Positions 17,686 to 25,958 of a stretch of DNA of 64,000 bases are shown piece after piece. The notes under the pieces were generated by a model, which was given only the letters and a program-made list of their open reading frames with translations, did not search any database and was not told where the DNA came from. Numbering within the stretch: the stretch's first letter is position 1; every line of letters starts with the position of its first letter. Where the stretch lies: positions 764,391-828,390 of the forward strand of contig PMTM01000006.1 in NCBI GenBank assembly GCA_003167365.1, given 5' to 3'. This DNA comes from Spartobacteria bacterium. GTDB taxonomy: Bacteria; Verrucomicrobiota; Verrucomicrobiia; Chthoniobacterales; UBA10450. The translations under genes were made by a program, and so were the position numbers.

Positions 17686-20364
17686 CTAAGCGCGATTGCC
17701 GGCCGCGCCAGACTTCGCTTCGTGACCAAGCGGAGCCGCGGGCTCGACAATGGGGATCGGGCGCGCCAGACCGGCGATCTTCTGACGGTCGACCCCAAAA
17801 ACTGTCGCCTGCGGTTCAAAACGATCCAGGAGTTCGCCATAATTTCGCATGAAGTGATCTACCAATTCTCTTTCGAAAAGATTGGTCGTGTTGATCATGG
17901 AAGTTTCATGATGACGATAAAGACACAACGTATTTGGAACGAAACCGACCGGTTGATTGTGATGAGCGAAGCGGAGCCACAAGTCGTAGTCTTCCCAGCC
18001 AAACCAGCCGATTTGATTGAGTTCGTTATCGTAACCGCCGAGATGAAGCAACGTGTCGCGGCGAAACATCGCCATGGCGTCGATGTACGGATACTGGACG
18101 AGAATTTGCGGGTCCCAATCGAAATACGAAAGGAGACCCTCGTGGTTCGCCGGCATGCCGCGGAATCGACAGAGAAGGCTGTAGGCAGCGGAGTAATTCT
18201 CCGGGCCTGAGATAACATCGAGCAATTGTGTCAGGCTTTTCGCGAAGACAAGGTTATCGGCATCCATCATGAACACGTAAGGTGCCCGGCAGTTTTCCAA
18301 GCCGACATTTCTGGCGTCGGCCAATCCGGTGTTGAGTTTCTTATCGACGATCAGGATTGGCAGTTGAGATCTCTGCTGGCAACGGATGGCCGTGCTGAGC
18401 GAGTCATCGGTCGAAGCGTCATTTACGATAACGATCTCAAGCGAATCGCGTAACTCAGCCGCAGCCCGCGCGATGCTGGCCAGACAATCGTCGATGTAGT
18501 GTGTGTAATTGTAGAGCGTGATGAGAACTGAAAGCGACGGCACATTCGCCTTCTGGAACGGTTCATTTTCATGACGTTCCCAGAGCGGGTTTCCGCTTCG
18601 GCGCGCTGCTTCCTGTTGCGCGAATCTCGCTTTGTAACCCCGCCGTTTGGTAAGGATGTCGAGACGCATTTTCTGTTCGAAAGACGTTGGCACAGCGTTG
18701 CCCGAAGCCGTTCCATTAACGCGTTTTACTGGCGCAGCTTTGAAGAGCGCCGCCGCCTTCCTGGGGACCTCACGGAGGTCGCGAAGAATGGCGCTGCCCA
18801 GCAAGTGTGCAGTGTATCGCGAAATATTGCGCATCAGCTCGGAGGGCAGCGGAACCGATGGCGAGTCAAGAGGCGCCGTGAAAGAGTGGACGCCATCCCC
18901 GGCCGGCTGCGCTTCGTTCTCCGCCTCAATCTGTTGAAGGAATGTCTGACACCCCTGACTTTGCCGGAGTTGGGTTTGAATGAATTCCAGGCCCTGCCTA
19001 GCGATCTGTTCGCACTCTTCGGGATGGGCGAGATAATATTCGCAGCACGGAACTAGGTACTCCGGCTCCGCCATAATGAAATGTCGGCCGGGCTGAAGCG
19101 CGCCATAGCCGTGGCATGTCTCGGTAATGATGCAGCATCCATTGGCGAGCCCCACCAGCATGCGGTGCCACTCGAAATATTTTTGGTTCGAGTAATGCAG
19201 GTTCAGAAGAATTCTTGAATTGCCAAGCAACTCGTTTCGACGTTCTACGCTGAGATAACTTCTCGTCGCCTTCGTCTTGGCGAACCCAAGCGGCACCAGC
19301 CGGAGATGACAGCGATGCTGGGAAAAAAAGTTGGCATGCTCGGCAATAAATTTTTCGCGGCGCGGGGTCATCGATCCCAGAAATGTGACGTCGTAGGTGC
19401 GGTTTCGATGGGGGATCTTGACCGGATGCGCGAGAGTTGGGTGATATCCGAGATGAAAGTGATAGCAGGGCAGGCCGCGAGCCTGATACGCGGCCACGCT
19501 AAGAGCGTTGATGTCCGCTACTCCCCGTGCGTGAATCGCCCATTGGAGGTTGCTCTGAAACCAACTGGTTTCAGGCTGCTCGGTGCAAAACAACACGAGC
19601 TTGCGCGTGAGCTCGCGAATGGAGCGCCGTGGAAGTATGTCGCGCAGGTAAAGATTATAATATTCGTGCGGCGTGACGACAATTTGGAGCGTGTCATCAG
19701 CCGGCCGGCTCGCGGGCTCCTCGTCGAGGCGAACACGGGCGGCGCAGCCAATTTCACGAAATCCGGCCGCGACCAACTCTCCTATTTCAAGAATGAATAG
19801 ATTCGATTTCGAAGTCGCAAAAAGATCGATATTCTTGAATCGAATCGGCGGCTCCGGCCGAGTCCGCGTTGGAGCAATGGAGGCAGGCAAGCTGTAGTGA
19901 GCGATAACTTTCTTCGGAGCGAAAAGGTGTTTGAGATAAAAAATCAGGAATCGTCGGAAGTTTGAAAGCCCGAGCCATTTGAAAAGCACGAGGGGAAAAG
20001 CAACCACACTTGTGCTGTAGAAAGTGCGCCAGACGCGATCATGATCGAGAACCTGTAGCGTTAAGCGGCTTCGCCCGAACGCTAGCCGAAGTTCGATTAA
20101 GAAGCCGCTAGCCCTTGCGTTCGGCAAATCGGGGTAGGAGGCAGCCACATCCGGACGACTGCGTTTGCGTCGCGCGCGAAAGATTCTTCGCCCGAATAAT
20201 TTCCGTCTTGCTATCGCCCGTATTCCATTGATCGGTTTGCCGTCCAACTGCAAAAGCCATCCGCTCAGGTCTACCTTTCCGCCGAAAATCACGGACTCGA
20301 TTGGTAAATCGAAGCGAAACGCATAATCGTCCGCTGGGTGCGGCGGCAGAGAAGGTTGAGTCAT
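17686..20364 (-). CDS. Multi-domain glycosyltransferase (GT-B-like plus GT2)
   Basis: 892 residues. Residues ~1-130 form a module (GGKVDLSGWLLQLDGKPING..., RPDVAASYPDLPNARASGF) of the same type that is repeated three times in the neighbouring upstream protein. Residues ~175-510 resemble a glycosyltransferase of GT-B fold (HRNRTYDVTFLGSMTPRREKF, SRILLNLHYSNQKYFEWHRMLVGLANGCCIITE). Residues ~600-860 are a GT2 domain (SVLITLYNYTHYIDDCLASI, IVIVNDASTDDS, and the DAD motif in FMMDADNLVF). Probably cytoplasmic and active on surface polysaccharide. It follows the next gene in the reading direction by 36 bp, so the pair is likely one operon. Donor and acceptor sugars are unknown. Confidence 0.85.
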   Translation of the reverse strand: MTQPSLPPHPADDYAFRFDLPIESVIFGGKVDLSGWLLQLDGKPINGIRAIARRKLFGRRIFRARRKRSRPDVAASYPDLPNARASGFLIELRLAFGRSRLTLQVLDHDRVWRTFYSTSVVAFPLVLFKWLGLSNFRRFLIFYLKHLFAPKKVIAHYSLPASIAPTRTRPEPPIRFKNIDLFATSKSNLFILEIGELVAAGFREIGCAARVRLDEEPASRPADDTLQIVVTPHEYYNLYLRDILPRRSIRELTRKLVLFCTEQPETSWFQSNLQWAIHARGVADINALSVAAYQARGLPCYHFHLGYHPTLAHPVKIPHRNRTYDVTFLGSMTPRREKFIAEHANFFSQHRCHLRLVPLGFAKTKATRSYLSVERRNELLGNSRILLNLHYSNQKYFEWHRMLVGLANGCCIITETCHGYGALQPGRHFIMAEPEYLVPCCEYYLAHPEECEQIARQGLEFIQTQLRQSQGCQTFLQQIEAENEAQPAGDGVHSFTAPLDSPSVPLPSELMRNISRYTAHLLGSAILRDLREVPRKAAALFKAAPVKRVNGTASGNAVPTSFEQKMRLDILTKRRGYKARFAQQEAARRSGNPLWERHENEPFQKANVPSLSVLITLYNYTHYIDDCLASIARAAAELRDSLEIVIVNDASTDDSLSTAIRCQQRSQLPILIVDKKLNTGLADARNVGLENCRAPYVFMMDADNLVFAKSLTQLLDVISGPENYSAAYSLLCRFRGMPANHEGLLSYFDWDPQILVQYPYIDAMAMFRRDTLLHLGGYDNELNQIGWFGWEDYDLWLRFAHHNQPVGFVPNTLCLYRHHETSMINTTNLFERELVDHFMRNYGELLDRFEPQATVFGVDRQKIAGLARPIPIVEPAAPLGHEAKSGAAGNRA

Positions 20365-20400
20365 GCAATGAGACCCCGGGTACTGGAAAGATGATTCAAG

Positions 20401-23400
20401 TCAATGCCGTTTCCATGGCTTTTCTACCCGCGGGGGAAATGCCAGTGTAAACGGCTTGGTTTCGATTGAAAGATTTGGGTTGTAATAAGGATCGGCCTCA
20501 ATCTCGCGCCCCCACCGGTTCTTCATAAAAGCGACCTCGGCGAGAAAACGCTTTTGCTTCGCGATCGTATCCTCCAGTCCGCGGCTCGCCGATTCGTGAT
20601 GATACAACTCCGCGTGCGGGCTCCAAACGATTCGGTAACCGGCTTTAATCAGGCGCAGACAAAAATCGATGTCATTGAATGCGACCGGGAGGTTGGTTTC
20701 GTCGAGACCGCCAAGCTGAAGGTAAAGCTCTTTGCGCAAGACCATGCAAGCACCCGTGACGGCGGAAAAGTTTTGCAGGAGATGGGCGCGCGAGAAATAC
20801 CCATCTTCATTGCGAACGCCGGCGTGGGCGTGATCGGCCGGGCCGCCGATTCCAAGAATTACACCGCCGTGCTGCATGATCCCATCGGGATACCAAAGGC
20901 GCGCACCCACCGCCCCGATTTCGGGGCGCGCCGCGTGACTTATCATTTCGGTAAGCCATCCGCTACTTTTCACTTCGAGATCGTTATTGAGCAGCGCGAT
21001 GAAGGTTCCGCGCGCACGTCTGACGCCGATGTTGTTCAAGCGGCTGAAATTAAACGTGCCCTCGACTCGGTGGACTTCTGCTCGCGCGGGTTGACTCAGC
21101 TGCGAAAAATATTCGAGCGTCCGTGGGTCACGGCTTTCGTTGTCGAGAATGATGATTTCGAAATTTGGATAATCGGTGTTGGCGCGGATGCTCTCAATGC
21201 ATTTGCGCAAGAATTCGACATGGTCGCGCGTCGGAATGATGATAGAGACAAGCGGTTTATCGGGCGGCGGCGCGTATTTGGCACGTAGATAATTTGTGTA
21301 ATCCGGCTCGACCCTAGCCGAGATGTTCATACGATCGAAATGCTCCTGCCCCGCGCGAATCGCAGCCTGGTGGGCGTAAGGTTTAGTGGCGGGCGACGTG
21401 GCCGTGCTTTCTGGTGGCATGCGCCAATGGTAAAGGATGTGTGGAATGTGCCGAATCTGCTCTGGCCGAATCTGTTCCACACATCGCCAGATAAGATCGT
21501 AGTCCTGAGAACCCTCAAAACCGTTTCGAAATCCGCCTAATTTTCGGATCAGCTCGGTCCGATAAACACTCAAGTGATTAATGTAATTCTGCGAGGAAAA
21601 CAGGTCTTCGTTCCAATCCGGCTTGAAGTATGGATGGCAACGGCGCCCCTGTACATCGAGCTTGTCTTCGTCGCTATACAAAAACTGCAGGTGTGGACTG
21701 CGATTTAGTTCGAGAGCGGCAAAATAGAGCGCGGTCGGCGCGAGCTCGTCATCATGATCGAGCAGGGTAGTGTATTCACCGGAGGCAAGGGCAAGAGCAT
21801 CGTTGGAAGCCGCGCAAATATGTCCGCATTCTGGCCGTCGAAGGATCTTGATCCGTGGATCTGAGCGAGCATAACGCTGCAATAACTGCCAAACCTCCGG
21901 ATTCTGCGAACCGTCGTCGACCGCGCAAAGCTCCCAATGCGGATAGAGTTGCCGCTTAACGGATTCGAGGGCCCGGCGCAGATAGCGCAAGTCCGATTCG
22001 AACGCGGGCAGTAATACGGAAATGCGAGGTTGTCGGACCAGACTGCGAATGTGGCGGCGGATTAGCAAACGATCGCGCAGGGTCAGTTTATCGTATAAAT
22101 CAATCCAAAGAGCGTAACTGCCATCTCGAGCCGGAGTGTTCCTGGCCCGGCGCCAGCGCAGCGGGCGGCGGAGGCGCCGCAAAAACAATGGTTCCCACTT
22201 TGCGTCACCGCTGCGGGCTTCGAGTACGAGGTCACTGCCGCCAAGCGGAATCTCCAGATCAACTAAGAAACCACTTTGGAGCGCCGATGGAACATCGGGA
22301 AAAGCAGCTCGCACATCGCGTCGCAAAATCCCATAGGTGGCTGGCCACGTGCAGTCCCCCAGGCGGCCGCGGATTTCCGTTATCGGCGATCCATGAAGCG
22401 CTACGCACCAGCCTTCGAAGCGCTGATAACGTGGCGCTCGCGCCCAGTCATCACAAGGTTCCATCCAAAACGCAAAGCGAGATACGACTCCGCCACCATT
22501 GGGACGAAAGTTTTCCAACTCTTCCGTTCCAACCGTATCGTCACTCGGCGGCGAACCGGTGTGTGATAAATCGTGTCGAAAAAACGGTTGCCACTGACCA
22601 TCAGCATCGAGCAGTTCCAAAAGAATACTGGCCTCCGTGCGATGAAGGTTTGCTTTCACGGCGAAGCCGCTGCAGTGCGCGAAGGGAAGCTGCGGAAAGA
22701 TCGCGCGAATGTCGCGCCGCTGAATGCCGACGTTGCCTTGAAAGATCCGGCGGCCGACGCGAGCTCGTACTCCGGCTACGGGATCGCCTGTCCGGTCCAC
22801 GCACCAACCGCAAATATGTAGGGCGCCCGAGCGTAGCGTCCAATTCTGCGGACGATCGAACCACCAATCGTAGCGCGCGGCGTTTTCCTCCAACCGCCAC
22901 TTCTCATATTCACGACGTGCCTCCGGGCCAGAAGACACTCCGCACACCGTGGTGGAAAAAACCAGCGCCCAACGTCCGTTTCCCGCCGGTACTTCAATCT
23001 CGAGCCTGACAGTTTTGCTTGGCACTTCTACCACCACAGCGAATCCGCACCGCAAATGTGATTCCGCCAGGCCAAGATAATTCGCGACGTCGGGCCGATC
23101 ATAAACGCAGACGGCGCGAAAGATGCGGTTCCCGACCTTGCAGCGCACCTGTGTGGCCGGACGCCCGTCGAAGCCGACACACCATCCGCTTAGTCGCTGA
23201 TATTGCGCCGACGTCGCCCAGTGCTCCGGCGTGTCGAGCCAGAATAAGAATTCGTCCGAGTACCGCGCATCGCTCTGGGAATACCGCGCTCGTACTTCCT
23301 GCAACGTCGCAAACTCCCTTTGCCATCTGATGGATGCCGAAACAGGAGCATTCGGAGGCACGATGTTCGCGTCCTCCGACGGATGCCTGTCGTGCTCGAC

Positions 23401-23424
23401 GTCGGAGGCGGATTGCTTCATCAC
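20401..23424 (-). CDS. Large glycosyltransferase with two GT2 domains
   Basis: 1007 residues. The first ~430 carry three copies of a ~120-residue module (core GWCV..G.P...R...G...F...RRD.R..FP...SGF). Two family-2 glycosyltransferase domains follow: ~460-690 (ISVLLPAFESDLRYLRRALES, LCAVDDGSQNPEV, LLDHDDELAP, LYSDEDKLD) and ~725-960 (PLVSIIIPTRDHVEFLRKCIES, IIILDNESRD, FIALLNNDLEV, FNDIDFCLRL). Such tandem GT2 proteins build O-antigen-like or capsular glycans. The gene is followed 36 bp later by the other glycosyltransferase, which shares the same N-terminal module. Both GT2 metal-binding motifs look intact. Confidence 0.9.
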   Translation of the reverse strand: MMKQSASDVEHDRHPSEDANIVPPNAPVSASIRWQREFATLQEVRARYSQSDARYSDEFLFWLDTPEHWATSAQYQRLSGWCVGFDGRPATQVRCKVGNRIFRAVCVYDRPDVANYLGLAESHLRCGFAVVVEVPSKTVRLEIEVPAGNGRWALVFSTTVCGVSSGPEARREYEKWRLEENAARYDWWFDRPQNWTLRSGALHICGWCVDRTGDPVAGVRARVGRRIFQGNVGIQRRDIRAIFPQLPFAHCSGFAVKANLHRTEASILLELLDADGQWQPFFRHDLSHTGSPPSDDTVGTEELENFRPNGGGVVSRFAFWMEPCDDWARAPRYQRFEGWCVALHGSPITEIRGRLGDCTWPATYGILRRDVRAAFPDVPSALQSGFLVDLEIPLGGSDLVLEARSGDAKWEPLFLRRLRRPLRWRRARNTPARDGSYALWIDLYDKLTLRDRLLIRRHIRSLVRQPRISVLLPAFESDLRYLRRALESVKRQLYPHWELCAVDDGSQNPEVWQLLQRYARSDPRIKILRRPECGHICAASNDALALASGEYTTLLDHDDELAPTALYFAALELNRSPHLQFLYSDEDKLDVQGRRCHPYFKPDWNEDLFSSQNYINHLSVYRTELIRKLGGFRNGFEGSQDYDLIWRCVEQIRPEQIRHIPHILYHWRMPPESTATSPATKPYAHQAAIRAGQEHFDRMNISARVEPDYTNYLRAKYAPPPDKPLVSIIIPTRDHVEFLRKCIESIRANTDYPNFEIIILDNESRDPRTLEYFSQLSQPARAEVHRVEGTFNFSRLNNIGVRRARGTFIALLNNDLEVKSSGWLTEMISHAARPEIGAVGARLWYPDGIMQHGGVILGIGGPADHAHAGVRNEDGYFSRAHLLQNFSAVTGACMVLRKELYLQLGGLDETNLPVAFNDIDFCLRLIKAGYRIVWSPHAELYHHESASRGLEDTIAKQKRFLAEVAFMKNRWGREIEADPYYNPNLSIETKPFTLAFPPRVEKPWKRH

Positions 23425-23490
23425 TAAATTCTAGGCTCCCGCAAAACTCTGGCAAGAAAGACACCCTTTATGTCCGCGCGCAGCCTCCGC

Positions 23491-24321
23491 TTAAATTCCT
23501 GATTTTGTGGCCAGCAGTTCGAAGCCGGCGGCGATCCGTTTTTGCATCGGCTGTGGAAGATTTTGCAAGGTGCCAAACCCCGGTGGTGGTTCGCCGCGCT
23601 GGGTCCAAAATTCCGCCCATTCGCCAACGGTTGAGTCGCTGATCAGGGCTTGCTCTTTCCAGCTCGCACCTCCCAAGCGCGCCGCCTCGAGGACATTCGA
23701 CATCAAGAATGCAAGCATCACGCCTGGCGCGAAATTGGCGCTCACCCGGCAGTCTTCGATCTCGAAACCCGAGAACCACTCTCGGACACCATACTCAGTT
23801 GCGTTATAATAGTGATGCGGCGCCTCATGCAATGTTTGCAAAAACGCCGTGTGAATGGCAACCGCGCCGCCAGGCTTCAGGACACGACGGATTTCCTGGG
23901 CGGCGTTCTTCGGATCAATCAGATGCTCGAAGACGTTAAAAGCGAAAACGCGATCGAAGATTTTGTCGCGAAACGGGAGATGATGTGCGTCGCCGACCAC
24001 GTTGGTATGCCGGAAAATCTTGTGTTCGAATTCAATGCAGTTCGGATATCGCGTCGCCGTGGCCCCGGCGCCGATGTGCAGAACGAAATCCTTCCCTTCT
24101 TTTAACACCGCTTCGAAATCTGGACCGATCGGGTTGCTGATGTGGTCGGGCTCGACCAAGGCGAGGGGTTCGGGCAGAAAAACGGGGACGCCCTCCTTGA
24201 TCGCAAATGAAGCCGCGCAATTCGGGCAAAGGACCGCATTACGTTTTATTCGCAGAGCCGTTTGGCAGGCAGGGCAGGTAAGGATGTCATTAAGGAGGGG
24301 ATTCAACTTCTGAGAAAACAC
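23491..24321 (-). CDS. SAM-dependent methyltransferase with N-terminal zinc ribbon
   Basis: 276 residues. A Trm112-like zinc ribbon opens the protein (ILTCPACQTALRIKRNAVLCPNCAASFAIKEGVPVF, four Cys as CxxC...CxxC). A class-I methyltransferase domain follows with VLHIGAGATATRYPN (SAM-binding loop), VGDAHHLPFRDKIFDRVFAFNVFEHL and EIRRVLKPGG. The HHYYNATEYGVREWF segment is common in methyltransferases of glycan clusters. It lies 66 bp upstream of the GT2 protein in the same direction, so it probably modifies a sugar or lipid intermediate of that pathway. Exact acceptor unknown. Confidence 0.85.
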   Translation of the reverse strand: MFSQKLNPLLNDILTCPACQTALRIKRNAVLCPNCAASFAIKEGVPVFLPEPLALVEPDHISNPIGPDFEAVLKEGKDFVLHIGAGATATRYPNCIEFEHKIFRHTNVVGDAHHLPFRDKIFDRVFAFNVFEHLIDPKNAAQEIRRVLKPGGAVAIHTAFLQTLHEAPHHYYNATEYGVREWFSGFEIEDCRVSANFAPGVMLAFLMSNVLEAARLGGASWKEQALISDSTVGEWAEFWTQRGEPPPGFGTLQNLPQPMQKRIAAGFELLATKSGI

Positions 24322-24474
24322 TCGGAGACCGTAAAAGAAGCCACTGGGTAAGCAAGCTCCCTCGCTCTAATTCCTTTAGGCAAACCTCATAAGAATGTTT
24401 CAATGACCTGGCCCAGGTGTTGCTTCTTAGCAATTATGGTAATTTCGAATCCCATATGTTCTCCTCGAAGTGCG

Positions 24475-25923
24475 ATGGCCTCATTTTCCTTTATGGCTAC
24501 GCGGGCCGCTGCCACCCTGATTTTGATTTTTGTTGCCGCGCCCCTCAGCGGCGCGGTGCCTGGGATTAAGACTTACGTTGTCACCAACACCGCCAGCAGT
24601 GGCCCAGGCAGCCTGAATGACGCTGTCTTTCAGGCCAACTATAATGGCGGCGACTTTAACTACATTAACTTCAACATTCCAAGCAGCGGAAGCGTCGTTG
24701 ATATCACTCTGAGTGACACGCTATATGTCGCTCGTCCCATGAGCCTGAATGGAATCAGTCAACCTGGGTATGCAGGCACTCCACTCGTGCGAATCAATGC
24801 CAATGGATTCGCGAGTGCGATCTTGTTGGCTGGGAACGTGCCTAACGTACCTCCCTTCAGTAATGGGACAACGGCTACCAGTTCGGGCAGCACCATCCAG
24901 GGCTTTCAGATCACGAACTATTCGTCCAACGCCATTACGATTTTAAAGGAATCTCAGGGGAACTGGGTTCAGAACAACTGGATGGGTTTTCAGCAGACCG
25001 CGCCAGGCACATTTGTTCGAAATGTCACCGCGCATCCCGGCTGTCGCGGATTGGGTGTCGCATCGAGTTTTAACACGATTCGTTACAACGTCATTTCCGG
25101 TGTCGATAATGGAATTGCGATCGGCGATGATATCGCCAACCCGAGCGGCAACACTTATGTCACCAATGCGCTGGAACATAATTTCATTGGCACTGATCCA
25201 ACCGGCGCAACGAAGATCGGCAATGATTCAGACGGTATCTTTCTTGGAGCCGGTGCGGCTTATAACTACATTGGGCCCGGAAATGTCCTCTCTGGCATGG
25301 CCTCATCCGGAGTGGAGATGCTCCATCCTACCAACCATGGCAACATCGTAATTGGCAATCTAATCGGGCTAAACGCGGCAGGGAATGCAGCCATTCCAAA
25401 TGGCGAGCTCGGCGTTCTCGTCGCTAACGGCGCCGAATTTAACGACATTGGCAGTCCGAATCCACTCTACGGCAATGTAATCTCAGCCAACACCCTCGGA
25501 GGGGTAGTGATTGGTCTCAACGGATATGCGCCGGTCAATTATCCTTATGGGAACTGGGTAGAGAATAATCTTATCGGGACGGATAAGACCGGCACAAGTG
25601 TCATTCCGGGGCAAGGTATGGGCATTGTTGTCCAGAACAACTCGAAGACCATCATCGTTCAGCACAACATCATCGTAGGCGAAACGAATAATGGAATTGT
25701 CGTAAATGATTCCACCGAAAGCGGATTTTACGGAAATCGTATCGGCCAGAGTGCAACCGGCGTGGCAATGGCCAACGCAGGCTACGGTATATGGCTCGCG
25801 AATCGTGCGTCATATAATTATGTCCAAGTTGGGAGCGATCCGAACTTGTTCGGGACAAACGTCCTTGGCTCGATCGGGGTGGACGCGTCCGGGACTTGTA
25901 TTGGCAACGTCTTTGGTCCCTAG
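24475..25923 (+). CDS. Secreted parallel beta-helix protein
   Basis: About 482 residues from ATG 24475; the frame opens 72 bp earlier, but this ATG gives a good signal peptide (MATRAAATLILIFVAAPLSGA). The mature part starts with TYVVTNTASSGPGSLNDAVFQAN, seen in CSLREA-like surface proteins, and continues with regular ~22-residue turns carrying N-x-I-G and NGI patterns (NFIGTDPTGATKIGND, NLIGLNAAGNAAIPN, NLIGTDKTGTSVIP). This is a right-handed parallel beta helix, exported and possibly polysaccharide-binding. No anchor is seen at the C-terminus. It is transcribed away from the methyltransferase; the 153 bp between them serves as divergent promoter region. Confidence 0.8.
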   Translation: MASFSFMATRAAATLILIFVAAPLSGAVPGIKTYVVTNTASSGPGSLNDAVFQANYNGGDFNYINFNIPSSGSVVDITLSDTLYVARPMSLNGISQPGYAGTPLVRINANGFASAILLAGNVPNVPPFSNGTTATSSGSTIQGFQITNYSSNAITILKESQGNWVQNNWMGFQQTAPGTFVRNVTAHPGCRGLGVASSFNTIRYNVISGVDNGIAIGDDIANPSGNTYVTNALEHNFIGTDPTGATKIGNDSDGIFLGAGAAYNYIGPGNVLSGMASSGVEMLHPTNHGNIVIGNLIGLNAAGNAAIPNGELGVLVANGAEFNDIGSPNPLYGNVISANTLGGVVIGLNGYAPVNYPYGNWVENNLIGTDKTGTSVIPGQGMGIVVQNNSKTIIVQHNIIVGETNNGIVVNDSTESGFYGNRIGQSATGVAMANAGYGIWLANRASYNYVQVGSDPNLFGTNVLGSIGVDASGTCIGNVFGP

Positions 25924-25958
25924 ATGATAGTCAGAATCGCTCGATTCTTAAACTCGCT

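Noticed and set aside
17629-18210. 193-codon plus-strand frame opposite the glycosyltransferase C-terminus
   Set aside because: Complement of the GT2 domain, no own motifs.
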